A model generated the notes under the pieces. The model did no database searches. It was not told where the DNA came from and saw only the letters and a list, made by a program, of their open reading frames with translations. The position numbers were made by a program, and so were the translations under genes. DNA of 64,000 nt from Clostridium sp. JN-9 (GTDB lineage: Bacteria > Bacillota > Clostridia > Clostridiales > Clostridiaceae), in assembly GCF_004103695.1 (NCBI RefSeq), contig NZ_CP035280.1:992001-1056000 (forward strand), in the 5' to 3' direction. This document shows positions 55,136-63,774 of the stretch, in pieces. The stretch's first letter is position 1, and the number at the start of each line of letters is the position of its first letter.

Positions 55136-56050
55136 TTGCCAAGAACTGAAAGAATAAAGATGGATAATGCAATATACCATGTTATGGTGAGAAGTATAAC
55201 TGAAGTTCCGTTGTTCAAAAAAGATGATGATAAAGACAAATACTTGAAACAGATGAAGGATTACCAAACAATATTTGGATTCAAGGTATATGCTTATTGT
55301 ATCATGACTAACCATGCACATTTCATAATTGATTCCAATGGAGCAGACATATCAAAAATAATGCATGGACTGAATTTTAAATATGCAGTTACTTATAATA
55401 GGATTCATGATAGGCATGGACATGTGTTTCAAGATAGATTTAAGAGCAAAATAGTTGATACTGATAGATATTTAGTTACTTTATCAGCTTATATTCACAA
55501 TAATCCTTTAAAAATAAAGGGTTATGAAAACTGTCCTGAAAAGTATAAATATTCAAGTTTAAAAGTGTATTTGGGTCTTAAAAAAGATGAAACAGGTCTT
55601 TTGGATGAGGCTTATATAATGCAAATGATGGGTGAAAATGTTAACAATGCAAGAGATAGATATTTAAAATTTGTATATATGTGTGATAAAGAAAAGCTAA
55701 AGAAGGAAATGGAATTTGAAGATGAAAAGACTGAGTATAGAAGTCAGAGAAAGGTACTGGTTAGAAATTTCAGCCCAGAGAAGATAATAGCCTTTATTTG
55801 TGAAGAAACAGGCATAGAAAAGCTAATGATGTATATGAAGAACAGCAGAAATAATAAGGAAGCAAGAGCATTAGCAGTGCTTTTAATGAGAAGCCTCTGT
55901 AATTTTAAAATTAAGCATATCTGCCAGATCCTTGGTAATATTACGGAATCCAGGGTTTCAAAGCTATGCTCCATAGGAGTTGAACTTATATCCACGGAGG
56001 ATAGGTACAAGGATATTGTAAATAAATTTATTCTTCAGCAGGTGTGTTGA
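55136..56050 (+). CDS. Y1 (HUH) transposase, RAYT-like
   Basis: About 304 residues. It starts MPRTERIKMDNAIYHVMVRS, has the HUH metal motif TNHAHFII and a catalytic-Tyr region with SAYIHNNPLK followed by YKYSSLKVYLG, all hallmarks of REP-associated tyrosine transposases. A C-terminal extension (about residues 180-300) carries a DnaA-C/HTH-like region. The longer frame begins at 55091, but GGGGTG precedes TTG 55136. It stands alone, without tnpB, and is flanked by inward-facing dispersed repeats. It looks like a single-copy, possibly domesticated transposase that could act on them. Confidence 0.9.
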   Translation: MPRTERIKMDNAIYHVMVRSITEVPLFKKDDDKDKYLKQMKDYQTIFGFKVYAYCIMTNHAHFIIDSNGADISKIMHGLNFKYAVTYNRIHDRHGHVFQDRFKSKIVDTDRYLVTLSAYIHNNPLKIKGYENCPEKYKYSSLKVYLGLKKDETGLLDEAYIMQMMGENVNNARDRYLKFVYMCDKEKLKKEMEFEDEKTEYRSQRKVLVRNFSPEKIIAFICEETGIEKLMMYMKNSRNNKEARALAVLLMRSLCNFKIKHICQILGNITESRVSKLCSIGVELISTEDRYKDIVNKFILQQVC

Positions 56051-56080
56051 AAAAACATTTAAGTTAATAAGAAATTATAC

Positions 56081-56123
56081 AGCCTTTTATGGCCATTTTT
56101 TTATACTTTATAAAAGGCTTTAT
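56081..56123 (+). terminator. Terminator after the transposase gene
   Basis: AGCCTTTTAT / ATAAAAGGCT enclosing about 19 bases, followed by TTATTTG. Confidence 0.8.
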
Positions 56124-56291
56124 TTGTTTGCATTTTATTATTTTGTACAAGCTTCAAGCTGTTCGAATTCTTTATAAATGAGAATCAATAATGAAGTAAT
56201 TACATAGCAGAATAATAGTATGTTTAAATATTAATATATAGGAAAATCAAATTAGGCGTAGGCAATGCTATAAACTTAACAGATAAAAAAT

Positions 56292-56303
56292 GTTAACCGT
56301 CCC
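56292..56303 (-). repeat. Dispersed repeat at the right flank of the transposase
   Basis: GTTAACCGTCCC in inverse orientation to the copies at 54840 and 54871, so the gene is enclosed by inward-facing repeats. The rest of the 56051-56405 gap holds only the two terminators. Confidence 0.8.
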
Positions 56304-56357
56304 ACCGTTACACTGTTACATTTCTCCCGCAATAATTCAGGGAACTAAATGAGATTA

Positions 56358-56399
56358 AAAAAATCTCCAGGTAAATGTAAAATTGCCTGAAGGTTTTTT
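56358..56399 (-). terminator. Terminator of the ferritin-VIT1 gene
   Basis: Minus strand: CTTCAGG / CCTGGAG stem (one mismatch) followed by ATTTTTTT. Confidence 0.7.
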
Positions 56400-56405
56400 A
56401 ATAAA

Positions 56406-57287
56406 TTATAATTTTATTCCAAGTACATTTTTTACAAATAATCCAATAATGAAGGATAAAAACGCAACCCCCAAGCTTACTCCTGCCATTTGTATAAATC
56501 GCTGTTTGAAGTTAACTTCTTTAGCAACAGCTATATAATAATTAAAAACTGAAATTACAATCACAGCAATAACAAGACTTATTATAAGTGCTTGTACATA
56601 CATATCTTTAGGTAAAATGATAAAAGGGAGTACTAATAAGATAACTGTTAATAGATATGAGACTCCTGTATAAACACTTGATTTCAAAGCATCTTTCGTA
56701 TTCTCTGCTTTTTCAGCTATATACTCGCTAGCTGCCATAGAAAGAGTAGCTGACATCCCTGTGATTATTCCAGCCAGGGCAATTGTTTTGGTATTTGCCA
56801 TAGACAGAGTAAATCCTGCAAGACTTCCTGTTATCTCCACAAGGGCATCGTTTAATCCAAGAACAATAGATCCTACATATTTAAGACGATCTTCGTCCAG
56901 CATACCAAGAAGTAAAGATTCATGGCTTTCTTCTTCTTTAGCCATTTTAGCAAATTCGGGTAGTTTGTATGATAATTCATCGTATTTGTATAACTTATAT
57001 GCTTGATTTTCTCTTCCTTCCATTTGTTTTACTGCAAAAGTAAATCCAAGCGTTTTAGCTATAAATGAATAAAACCAAACTACATTTTTATTAACCTTAA
57101 CATCTGTATTAGTATATGTTTTTATAAATTTATAGTGCTGATTTTCATCAGCTGCTATTTTAAGCAATATGTTTTTATTATTTTCGTCCTTTGTAATTTT
57201 AGCTACATTCCTATATATCTGACCCTCAGTTATTTCTCTTAACTGAATTTTAAGCAATATTTCTTTTAAATTTTCACTTATTTCCAT
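56406..57287 (-). CDS. Ferritin-like/VIT1 fusion, probable iron or manganese exporter
   Basis: About 293 residues. The N-terminal third is a rubrerythrin-type helical domain with ExxH ligands (REITEGQIYRN, ADENQHYKF, KEEESHESLLLGM). The C-terminal part is a VIT1/CCC1 membrane domain with five helices (SIVLGLNDALVEITGSLAGFTLSM and GMSATLSMAASEYIAEKAE). This resembles MbfA, a membrane-bound ferritin-like Fe exporter. ATG 57287 is used because AGGTGG overlaps the in-frame GTG 57299. Confidence 0.88.
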   Translation of the reverse strand: MEISENLKEILLKIQLREITEGQIYRNVAKITKDENNKNILLKIAADENQHYKFIKTYTNTDVKVNKNVVWFYSFIAKTLGFTFAVKQMEGRENQAYKLYKYDELSYKLPEFAKMAKEEESHESLLLGMLDEDRLKYVGSIVLGLNDALVEITGSLAGFTLSMANTKTIALAGIITGMSATLSMAASEYIAEKAENTKDALKSSVYTGVSYLLTVILLVLPFIILPKDMYVQALIISLVIAVIVISVFNYYIAVAKEVNFKQRFIQMAGVSLGVAFLSFIIGLFVKNVLGIKL

Positions 57288-57501
57288 TTTATTTACCACC
57301 TTTCCATATGATTTACTTTACATCTATTTAAATGGTTTTTACTAATTTTATGAAAGGATTTATCATATTATTATAGTACTACCACATTAAACTTACAATG
57401 AAAATAATTGATATTAAGTTTTATGAAATAATTAATATTGGGTTCATGACCTCAATTAGAAAACTAAATAAAAATTATGAGACTAATTATTGCTTAAAAA
57501 G

Positions 57502-57591
57502 CTTAACCGTCCCCAAGAGATACCAGGGAATATTGCTAAGGAAGCTTAACCGTCCCTTAGAAATATTGCCAAAAAAGCTTAACCGTCCCCC
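57502..57591 (-). repeat. Three dispersed repeats in one orientation
   Basis: Cores CTTAACCGTCCCC start at 57502, 57545 and 57578, each preceded by AAG. They fill the gap before the ABC exporter; the remaining 57300-57500 is AT-rich with no gene. A 72-codon frame through them has no ribosome site. Confidence 0.85.
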
Positions 57592-57647
57592 AAAAATAGT
57601 GCTAAAATTAAAATAAGCGACTATATAGAAAGGATTTATTATGTGAA

Positions 57648-59414
57648 ATGATAGAAGAAAAAAACAAAATGGTAAGGTTTTCTCCTCCTAAGGAAAAGGA
57701 AAGGCTGTTATCTTATATTATAAAATATCGTAAACAGTTTTTAATAACAGCTGTGTCAGGAATATTTTTTAATTCAGCTATAGTTTTGGGCCCTATTTTT
57801 CAGGGTAAACTGCTGGATGCTGCAGTAAATTCACCAAGTATAACCAATATACTAAATGCGGGAATTTCATTTATACTTGTTACCTTGTCTTTTCAAATAG
57901 CAAGATTTTTTAAAAGATATTATGTAAGGGATATGGCTAACAGAATCAGCGGGGATATGCGTATTTCTGTTATGGAATCTATACTTCATACTGATTTAAA
58001 TGCTATAGAGAAGAAAAAGGTAGGAGATATGATGTCAACTACTATAGGGGATGTAGACATAGTGGTTGAAGCAGTGAGAAAAACTATAACTGAACTGTGG
58101 GATACAGGTGTGCTTATGATTGCATATTTTGCAGCACTTATGTTTTATGATGTTAAAATCACATTAATAGTATGTATCCCAATCCCATTTGTTATAATGC
58201 TGACTCAATTCATGAGAAAAGTGGTTCAGGCTAAATCAAAGGCTGCCAGAGCAGCTAACTCAAAGACTACTACCCAAATCAGAAAAATGATATCACAAAT
58301 TAATATACTCCGCTTATATGGAAGAGAGGATACAGAGCTTAAGAGATTTAAGGAAAGACTCACTGTTCAGGCTAAAAAGACTGCCATAGTTAATGTACTG
58401 CAAAATGGACTAGCTCCCATATATTCATCCATATCAAGCTTAGGTATTATTTTAGTTATTTATTTAGGAGGTAATAAAGTTATTGGAGGAAGCTGGACAA
58501 TTGGTATATTTACAGCATATATAACCATGTTTACTGCACTTGCTGTGAGAACCACAACAGCTGCTAAGGTTTTTAATCTTCAGCAGGGAGCCAAAGCTTC
58601 ATGGGATAGGGTTAAATCATTATTAAACAATGACAGTTTCAGGGAACATCAGCATTCTGAAGGTATGAATCCAATTGAAATAAGTGTCAATAACCTTTCC
58701 TTTAAATATGGTGATGACCAAAACTATGCTATTAAAAATGTTTCATTTAAAGTGCCTGCTGGTATGATCGTTGGAGTAACTGGGTCTGTGGGATCTGGAA
58801 AAAGTGCATTAGGTCTGGCGTTAACAGGCTTATATGATTATGAAGGAGAAATTTGCTTTAACGGACAGGATTTAAAAAACATAGATTATAATAAAAAGAT
58901 TGATGATATAACATATATGGGGCACGATTCCTTCCTATTCTCTGATTCCATAAAGAATAATATCACCTGGGGAAATACTGATGAAGCAAAGCTAGACAAG
59001 GTGCTGGATATAGCATGTTTAAAGCAGGACATGCTGAATTTTCAGGATGGCTTGGAAACACAGCTTGGTGAAAAGGGAACCAGAGTTTCAGGAGGACAAA
59101 GGCAGAGAATATCTATGGCAAGGGCTCTATATAAAGATTCTAGTATTGTAATACTTGATGATCCTTTTTCAGCTGTAGACATAAATACTGAGGCCAAAAT
59201 CATAAAGGAGCTTCGACAAAATTTACAGGGAAGGACAATCTTTATATTTTCTCACAGACTTCAGATATTTAAATATACTGACATGATTTTAGTTTTTGAT
59301 AAAGGCAGAATTGCTGAGAAAGGCACTCATAATGAATTAATTAATGAAGAGGGAATATATAGTAAAATTTTAGACTCACAAAGTTTTTTAGGCGGTGAAT
59401 TATATGAAGCATAA
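57648..59414 (+). CDS. ABC exporter half-transporter (degenerate-site subunit)
   Basis: 588 residues: six-helix exporter domain then nucleotide-binding domain with Walker A GSVGSGKSA, signature VSGGQRQR and Walker B VILDDPFSAVD. The catalytic Glu after Walker B is Asp here, as in the first subunit of heterodimeric exporters such as TM287/288. The pair probably exports a lipid or drug. The second subunit overlaps by 11 bases. Confidence 0.92.
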   Translation: MIEEKNKMVRFSPPKEKERLLSYIIKYRKQFLITAVSGIFFNSAIVLGPIFQGKLLDAAVNSPSITNILNAGISFILVTLSFQIARFFKRYYVRDMANRISGDMRISVMESILHTDLNAIEKKKVGDMMSTTIGDVDIVVEAVRKTITELWDTGVLMIAYFAALMFYDVKITLIVCIPIPFVIMLTQFMRKVVQAKSKAARAANSKTTTQIRKMISQINILRLYGREDTELKRFKERLTVQAKKTAIVNVLQNGLAPIYSSISSLGIILVIYLGGNKVIGGSWTIGIFTAYITMFTALAVRTTTAAKVFNLQQGAKASWDRVKSLLNNDSFREHQHSEGMNPIEISVNNLSFKYGDDQNYAIKNVSFKVPAGMIVGVTGSVGSGKSALGLALTGLYDYEGEICFNGQDLKNIDYNKKIDDITYMGHDSFLFSDSIKNNITWGNTDEAKLDKVLDIACLKQDMLNFQDGLETQLGEKGTRVSGGQRQRISMARALYKDSSIVILDDPFSAVDINTEAKIIKELRQNLQGRTIFIFSHRLQIFKYTDMILVFDKGRIAEKGTHNELINEEGIYSKILDSQSFLGGELYEA

Positions 59415-61176
59415 TGGCATTGCAGTTTCTGCTTTAAAATCAACAATAAAAAATAAATTAGTACAAAGTATATTTTTAATAGCTGCTATTTTAGGTGGTA
59501 TAGCTATGCAGCTGGTGCCGCCTCAAATATTAAAAAGCATCATTGATAATAATATTTCAAAGGGAATTTACAGTGGTGTAATGAAGCTTTCAATATATTA
59601 TCTGCTTGCTGTTATACTTAGCGGAGCCTTTGACTTTTTAAGAGAGCTTATGATGGCAATTATAGGTCAGGATATTCTTGCTAATATCAGGTATAATATG
59701 GGCAAAAAATTAAAAAAGCTGCCCATTTCATACTATTCCAATAATGCAGTTGGTGAAATAATAAGCAGATTTACATCAGATGTGGATGCTGTAGGAACTC
59801 TTTTTTCTGAAGGATTGGTAGGAATGCTGGCGGATGGACTGAAAGCTTTGGGAATCATTGTTTCAGTTTATTTCATAAGCCCTTTATTAGCCTTATATTT
59901 GTTAATATTTATTCCAGTAATATATTTTATAACCAGATTTTTTAAATCCGCAACTTTTAATGCACAAATGGCTGCCAGAAGGGCTGTATCCCATATTAAC
60001 GGTTCAATTCAGGAACTATTTAACGGCATCAGAACAATAAAAGTATTTTCAAAGGAACAGCTTTTTTTAAATAATTTTCAGCAGCCATTAAATGAAAACA
60101 TATCCGCAGTTCATAAAACAAGTACATTAGATTCCTTTTTCCCATGCATAATGCAGATTCTTAGAGCTGTAATTATAACGATTACTGTTCTTATAGCAGC
60201 TCCAAAGGGTTTGGGTGCTCTTGGAATAACAATAGGGTCTGTTGCAGCAGTTGTAGACTTAATTTCCAGAATGTTTGACCCCATTCAATCAATAGCTGAA
60301 GAATTTCAGACAATTCAGGAAGCTGTTGCAGGTGTGAAAAGGATAAATGATTTTGACAATGAAAAAGAGGAAATAAGACAAACTGAAAAAAGTGACAAAT
60401 ACTTTACTGAATTATCATTAGATAAAAGTAATTTTAATAACACTAATATATCTATTAATAATATGAGCTTTTCTTATGATAATAAAAAAAATATTGTTCA
60501 GGATATTAATTTTAATGTAACGCCCGGAACGAAAGTAGCACTTGTTGGAAGAACAGGTGCAGGGAAAAGTACAATTTTAAATCTTGTGGCAGGGCTCTAT
60601 AAGCCAAGCAGAGGCAGTATAAAAATACAAGGAATGGATTCTTTTAAAATTCCTGAAAATTTAAGAAGAAAAATATTAGGCATAGTACCTCAAAGTTTTC
60701 CTATTTATGATGGAAGCATTAGGGATGCTGTAACTTTATATGACGAAACTATCACAGATAAACAGGTAATAAAGGCATGTAAAACTGTATATCTGCATGA
60801 TGATATTATGAAATTAAAAAATGGATATAACACTTTAATAGGTGAAGGTGAAAGCAGTCTTTCACATGGCCAGTATCAGCTGTTAGCTTTAGCCTGTGCT
60901 ATTGTGTGCAACCCTCCTATATTGCTTCTGGACGAGGTTACTTCAGGGCTCGATTCATTAACTGAACAGAAAATATTCAAAGCTTTAAATGCAATATCTA
61001 AAGAAAGAACTATACTTACCATAAGCCACAGAGTGTCAGGAATTATAGATGCTGATAAGGTTATCATTTTAGATAACGGAAGAATAGTGGAAACAGGAAC
61101 ACCTGCTGATTTAGCAGGAAAAAATGGGTGGTATGCTAAATACAATCAAATTGAAAAGCTGGGCTGGAAGCTTTAA
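59404..61176 (+). CDS. ABC exporter half-transporter (catalytic-site subunit)
   Basis: About 590 residues with six helices, Walker A GRTGAGKST, Walker B LLLDEVTSGLD (Glu present) and switch His in ISHRVSG. Its signature is LSHGQYQL rather than LSGGQ, which fits the asymmetric ATP sites of heterodimers. GTG 59395 is in frame, but ATG 59404 follows GGCGGTGA. Confidence 0.92.
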   Translation: MKHNGIAVSALKSTIKNKLVQSIFLIAAILGGIAMQLVPPQILKSIIDNNISKGIYSGVMKLSIYYLLAVILSGAFDFLRELMMAIIGQDILANIRYNMGKKLKKLPISYYSNNAVGEIISRFTSDVDAVGTLFSEGLVGMLADGLKALGIIVSVYFISPLLALYLLIFIPVIYFITRFFKSATFNAQMAARRAVSHINGSIQELFNGIRTIKVFSKEQLFLNNFQQPLNENISAVHKTSTLDSFFPCIMQILRAVIITITVLIAAPKGLGALGITIGSVAAVVDLISRMFDPIQSIAEEFQTIQEAVAGVKRINDFDNEKEEIRQTEKSDKYFTELSLDKSNFNNTNISINNMSFSYDNKKNIVQDINFNVTPGTKVALVGRTGAGKSTILNLVAGLYKPSRGSIKIQGMDSFKIPENLRRKILGIVPQSFPIYDGSIRDAVTLYDETITDKQVIKACKTVYLHDDIMKLKNGYNTLIGEGESSLSHGQYQLLALACAIVCNPPILLLDEVTSGLDSLTEQKIFKALNAISKERTILTISHRVSGIIDADKVIILDNGRIVETGTPADLAGKNGWYAKYNQIEKLGWKL

Positions 61177-61181
61177 ATTAA

Positions 61182-61193
61182 GGGACGGTTAAG
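61182..61193 (+). repeat. Single dispersed repeat after the ABC exporter
   Basis: GGGACGGTTAAG begins 6 bases after the stop codon of the exporter gene. Confidence 0.75.
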
Positions 61194-61296
61194 TTTAAAA
61201 CGTTATATTTCAATAGACATTATTATTTATTACAATATGTGGTAAAATGATTGTATAGTAGTAATATATTCAATAAAAGTTTTTGGGGAGGCTTTT

Positions 61297-62067
61297 ATGA
61301 GAAAATTTATTATTTTATGCATTGGTTTAATTTTTACATTTAACATAATGGGATGTGGAGCCAGTAAAAGTGCCAATGCGGCTGGTGAGGATAAATTAAA
61401 GCTTCAACTCGAGAGCCAGCATTTTAGGTTCTATTCATTTAATAAAGATGTAAAATGCTTAAATGATTTGAATAAAAATCTTCAAGAAAATTATAAAAGG
61501 ATTTCAAAGGATTTAAATGTATCATTAAAAGATAAAGTTGATATTGAAGTTTACCCAGATATTCAGTCATTTCATAATGCAATAGGGGCACCTATGGCAC
61601 CTGAGTGGAATGTTGGAACGGAATGGGAAGGCAAAATTAAAATGGTTTCACCTTTAAACCCGGGGAAATATCACACCTATGACACATTGATGATGGTAGT
61701 GGTGCATGAATTTACCCATGTTATGGTTTCTCAAATTAATTCAAATTTAAAAGATATACCTATATGGCTTAATGAAGGTACCGCAGCTTTTGAAGCAAAA
61801 CAGATGAATAATAATATAAAACAAGATTTAAAGAAAAAAATACAAAACAATGAGGTGCCGCCGTTATTTTCAATGAATAGCCAAAATTTATCTGACGGGG
61901 GATATGCATTTTCTTATACTGCTGTAGAATATGTGGTTAAAAATTATGGATATAACTCCTTAATTAAATTAATCAAATCACCTTCAAATTTACAGGAAAT
62001 ATTAGGATGCAGCAGCGAAGAATTTGAAAAGAGGTGGATGGACTTCTTAGTTAAAAATTACAATTAA
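61297..62067 (+). CDS. Lipoprotein with peptidase-MA-like (gluzincin) domain
   Basis: 256 residues: lipoprotein signal ending NIMGCGAS, then a zinc metallopeptidase domain with HEFTHVM and WLNEGTAAFEA (HExxH plus downstream Glu). Displayed on the outer face of the membrane. Substrate unknown. Start follows GGGGAGGCTTTT. Confidence 0.85.
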   Translation: MRKFIILCIGLIFTFNIMGCGASKSANAAGEDKLKLQLESQHFRFYSFNKDVKCLNDLNKNLQENYKRISKDLNVSLKDKVDIEVYPDIQSFHNAIGAPMAPEWNVGTEWEGKIKMVSPLNPGKYHTYDTLMMVVVHEFTHVMVSQINSNLKDIPIWLNEGTAAFEAKQMNNNIKQDLKKKIQNNEVPPLFSMNSQNLSDGGYAFSYTAVEYVVKNYGYNSLIKLIKSPSNLQEILGCSSEEFEKRWMDFLVKNYN

Positions 62068-62110
62068 AAATAATATTTATTTTGATTTTTTAATTGTTCT
62101 TCATGGGAAA

Positions 62111-62134
62111 GGAACGGTTTATGGTAACCGCCCC
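62111..62134. repeat. Degenerate, compact inverted repeat pair
   Basis: GGAACGGTT and AACCGCCCC face each other with about 6 bases between, probably a decayed pair of the dispersed family, just past the lipoprotein gene. Confidence 0.5.
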
Positions 62135-62148
62135 TGAAAATGCTAAAG

Positions 62149-62325
62149 TTAAGCCCTTGATTCTGGAGTAAATGTTGCACAGTCTGTTTCCTGCGAAGTA
62201 TTAGCATTCCTATGTTCAACTTCAATCATTGATGCTGAGCAGTGATCTCCTGACATATAATAGTGACAGGTATTGACAACACATTTAATTCCCTGGTTAG
62301 GCTGATTCAATTTTTCTGCTTTCAT
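62149..62325 (-). CDS. DUF1540-family small Cys-rich protein
   Basis: 58 residues from ATG 62325 behind a strong TAGGAGGG site. Four Cys in the pattern CVVNTCHYY ... DHCSAS ... DCATF match the DUF1540 domain, a small probable metal-binding module common in clostridia and bacilli, often linked to sporulation. Function unknown. Confidence 0.85.
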   Translation of the reverse strand: MKAEKLNQPNQGIKCVVNTCHYYMSGDHCSASMIEVEHRNANTSQETDCATFTPESRA

Positions 62326-62467
62326 TTATATACCCTCCTAAAAATAAAATACTATCTACAAAAGTATTATTGGCAAAACTAACTTTTTTATTCTGGAAAT
62401 GAAGGCTGGGAATAAATAATATTTTATTTATGATAGATAATTAAATTAATATTTTGGAGGTGAGATT

Positions 62468-62701
62468 ATGTCAGAGGACAAAGAGAAAAAGGTTCTAGAA
62501 AAAACAAGACGAAATTACTCGGAAATTCATACTATATCTGGAAACTTGTTTAAGGTTGATAGACATGAGGGAAAGAAAATCGCGGATGAAAGAAATGTGA
62601 AAAATCCACTTGTAGCAGTGTTGATTGTATTAGCGGCCATTGGAGCCACCTGGCTGGTAGCATTTTTAATTTTATCTTTGAGCAAAATGTTAAGCCATTA
62701 A
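62468..62701 (+). CDS. Small hypothetical membrane protein
   Basis: 77 residues: a charged N-terminal half and one C-terminal helix (PLVAVLIVLAAIGATWLVAFLILSL). Strong ribosome site TTGGAGGTGAG. No family recognised. Confidence 0.7.
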   Translation: MSEDKEKKVLEKTRRNYSEIHTISGNLFKVDRHEGKKIADERNVKNPLVAVLIVLAAIGATWLVAFLILSLSKMLSH

Positions 62702-62813
62702 ATTGTTAATAATATTGAAACTTAATTGTCACTTAGTTGTAACAATAGCATAGTAGAATAAATATTAGTGACAAAAATTACAACCCTAAGGGTGGAAATG
62801 GAGAAAAATCATA

Positions 62814-63263
62814 ATGGCACAAAAGGATAAAAAAACATCTAAGGAATCAAAAAGATTTTCAATATCAATTGTTATGTATGTAGCTGCTGTAATAGTTGCT
62901 ATTCTTGGTATTACTGCATTAGTAAACAATATCATATTATTTAAAGGCACTGTGGCTCAATATGTAGCACAGGGATATGAGGCCTCAACGGTCAACAAAC
63001 TATTAATACCATCGCAACTGCTTCCTGGAATATTTGAACCAATTGCAGTATATTGGGGTATTGCACTAGTTTTGGTGGGCGCAGGAATCATTAATAAAAA
63101 AGTTTCAAAATGTTTGGTATTATTAGGTAAAGAAGAAGTTTGCAATAATTCTGCTGAAGAAAATATAATTGAGAAAAATGCCCATGAAGAAAACAATACA
63201 GAAATAAAAGAAACACCTCAGGATGCTGGAACAGTGGATAAAACTGCGGAAACTCAATCATAA
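62814..63263 (+). CDS. Hypothetical membrane protein with acidic tail
   Basis: 149 residues: a basic N-terminus, helix at about 20-42, a second helix at about 78-95, and a Glu/Asn-rich tail from residue 108. No family recognised. Separate promoter likely, since 110 bases separate it from the gene before. Terminator follows. Confidence 0.65.
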   Translation: MAQKDKKTSKESKRFSISIVMYVAAVIVAILGITALVNNIILFKGTVAQYVAQGYEASTVNKLLIPSQLLPGIFEPIAVYWGIALVLVGAGIINKKVSKCLVLLGKEEVCNNSAEENIIEKNAHEENNTEIKETPQDAGTVDKTAETQS

Positions 63264-63299
63264 ATAATATAATTATTTAGCAATTTTACTATTTTTATT

Positions 63300-63334
63300 A
63301 AGAACTTATCTTCAATAGATATGTTCTTTTTTAT
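63300..63334 (+). terminator. Terminator
   Basis: AAGAACTTATC / GATATGTTCTT with loop TTCAATA and a TTTTTT run. Confidence 0.85.
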
Positions 63335-63469
63335 TTAAAATATTTTATGCTATACTTTTCATTTAACCACTAGCTTATGTAAAATAAAGGGTATTGTTTC
63401 AATTACCTATTGACAATACTTTTATAATTTTATATTATTTTATCAAGAACACAAAATTAATAAATACGT

Positions 63470-63695
63470 TACTAGGAAGAGGAAAAGTAAATATTATAAT
63501 CTTTTTAAAGAGAAGAAGTCATTGGTGGGAGACTTTTAAAAGAATAATTTTGAACCAGCCTCTGAGTTCTGCACTGAAGTAATAGTAGGCTGCAGCGGGA
63601 GTTTTCCGTTAAAACAATAAGTGAGTATATGAAAGTATACTAACGAGGGTGGTACCACCGATAACTCGGTCCCTATTGGGATCAGGTTTTTTTTA
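63470..63695 (+). promoter_or_regulatory. T-box leader controlling proS
   Basis: The T-box AGGGTGGTACCACCG is at 63646-63660. A terminator (GGTCCC / GGGATC with eight T, ending 63695) follows, and a Stem I-like region (AGAGAAGAAGTC at 63509) lies upstream. Uncharged tRNA would stabilise the antiterminator. The likely specifier codon is CCA at 63555-63557 (Pro), consistent with the downstream gene. The 5' edge is approximate. Confidence 0.9.
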
Positions 63696-63774
63696 TTTTT
63701 TGTAAAAAAGTTTTAAATTAAGGTAAACAACTCAAACTATAAATATAATGTTTATCTACATTGGAGGAGTAAAT

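Noticed and set aside
57398-57616. 72-codon frame before the ABC exporter
   Set aside because: No ribosome site; its second half is translated dispersed repeat.
63394-63582. 62-codon frame before proS
   Set aside because: Lies over the T-box leader; no ribosome site.
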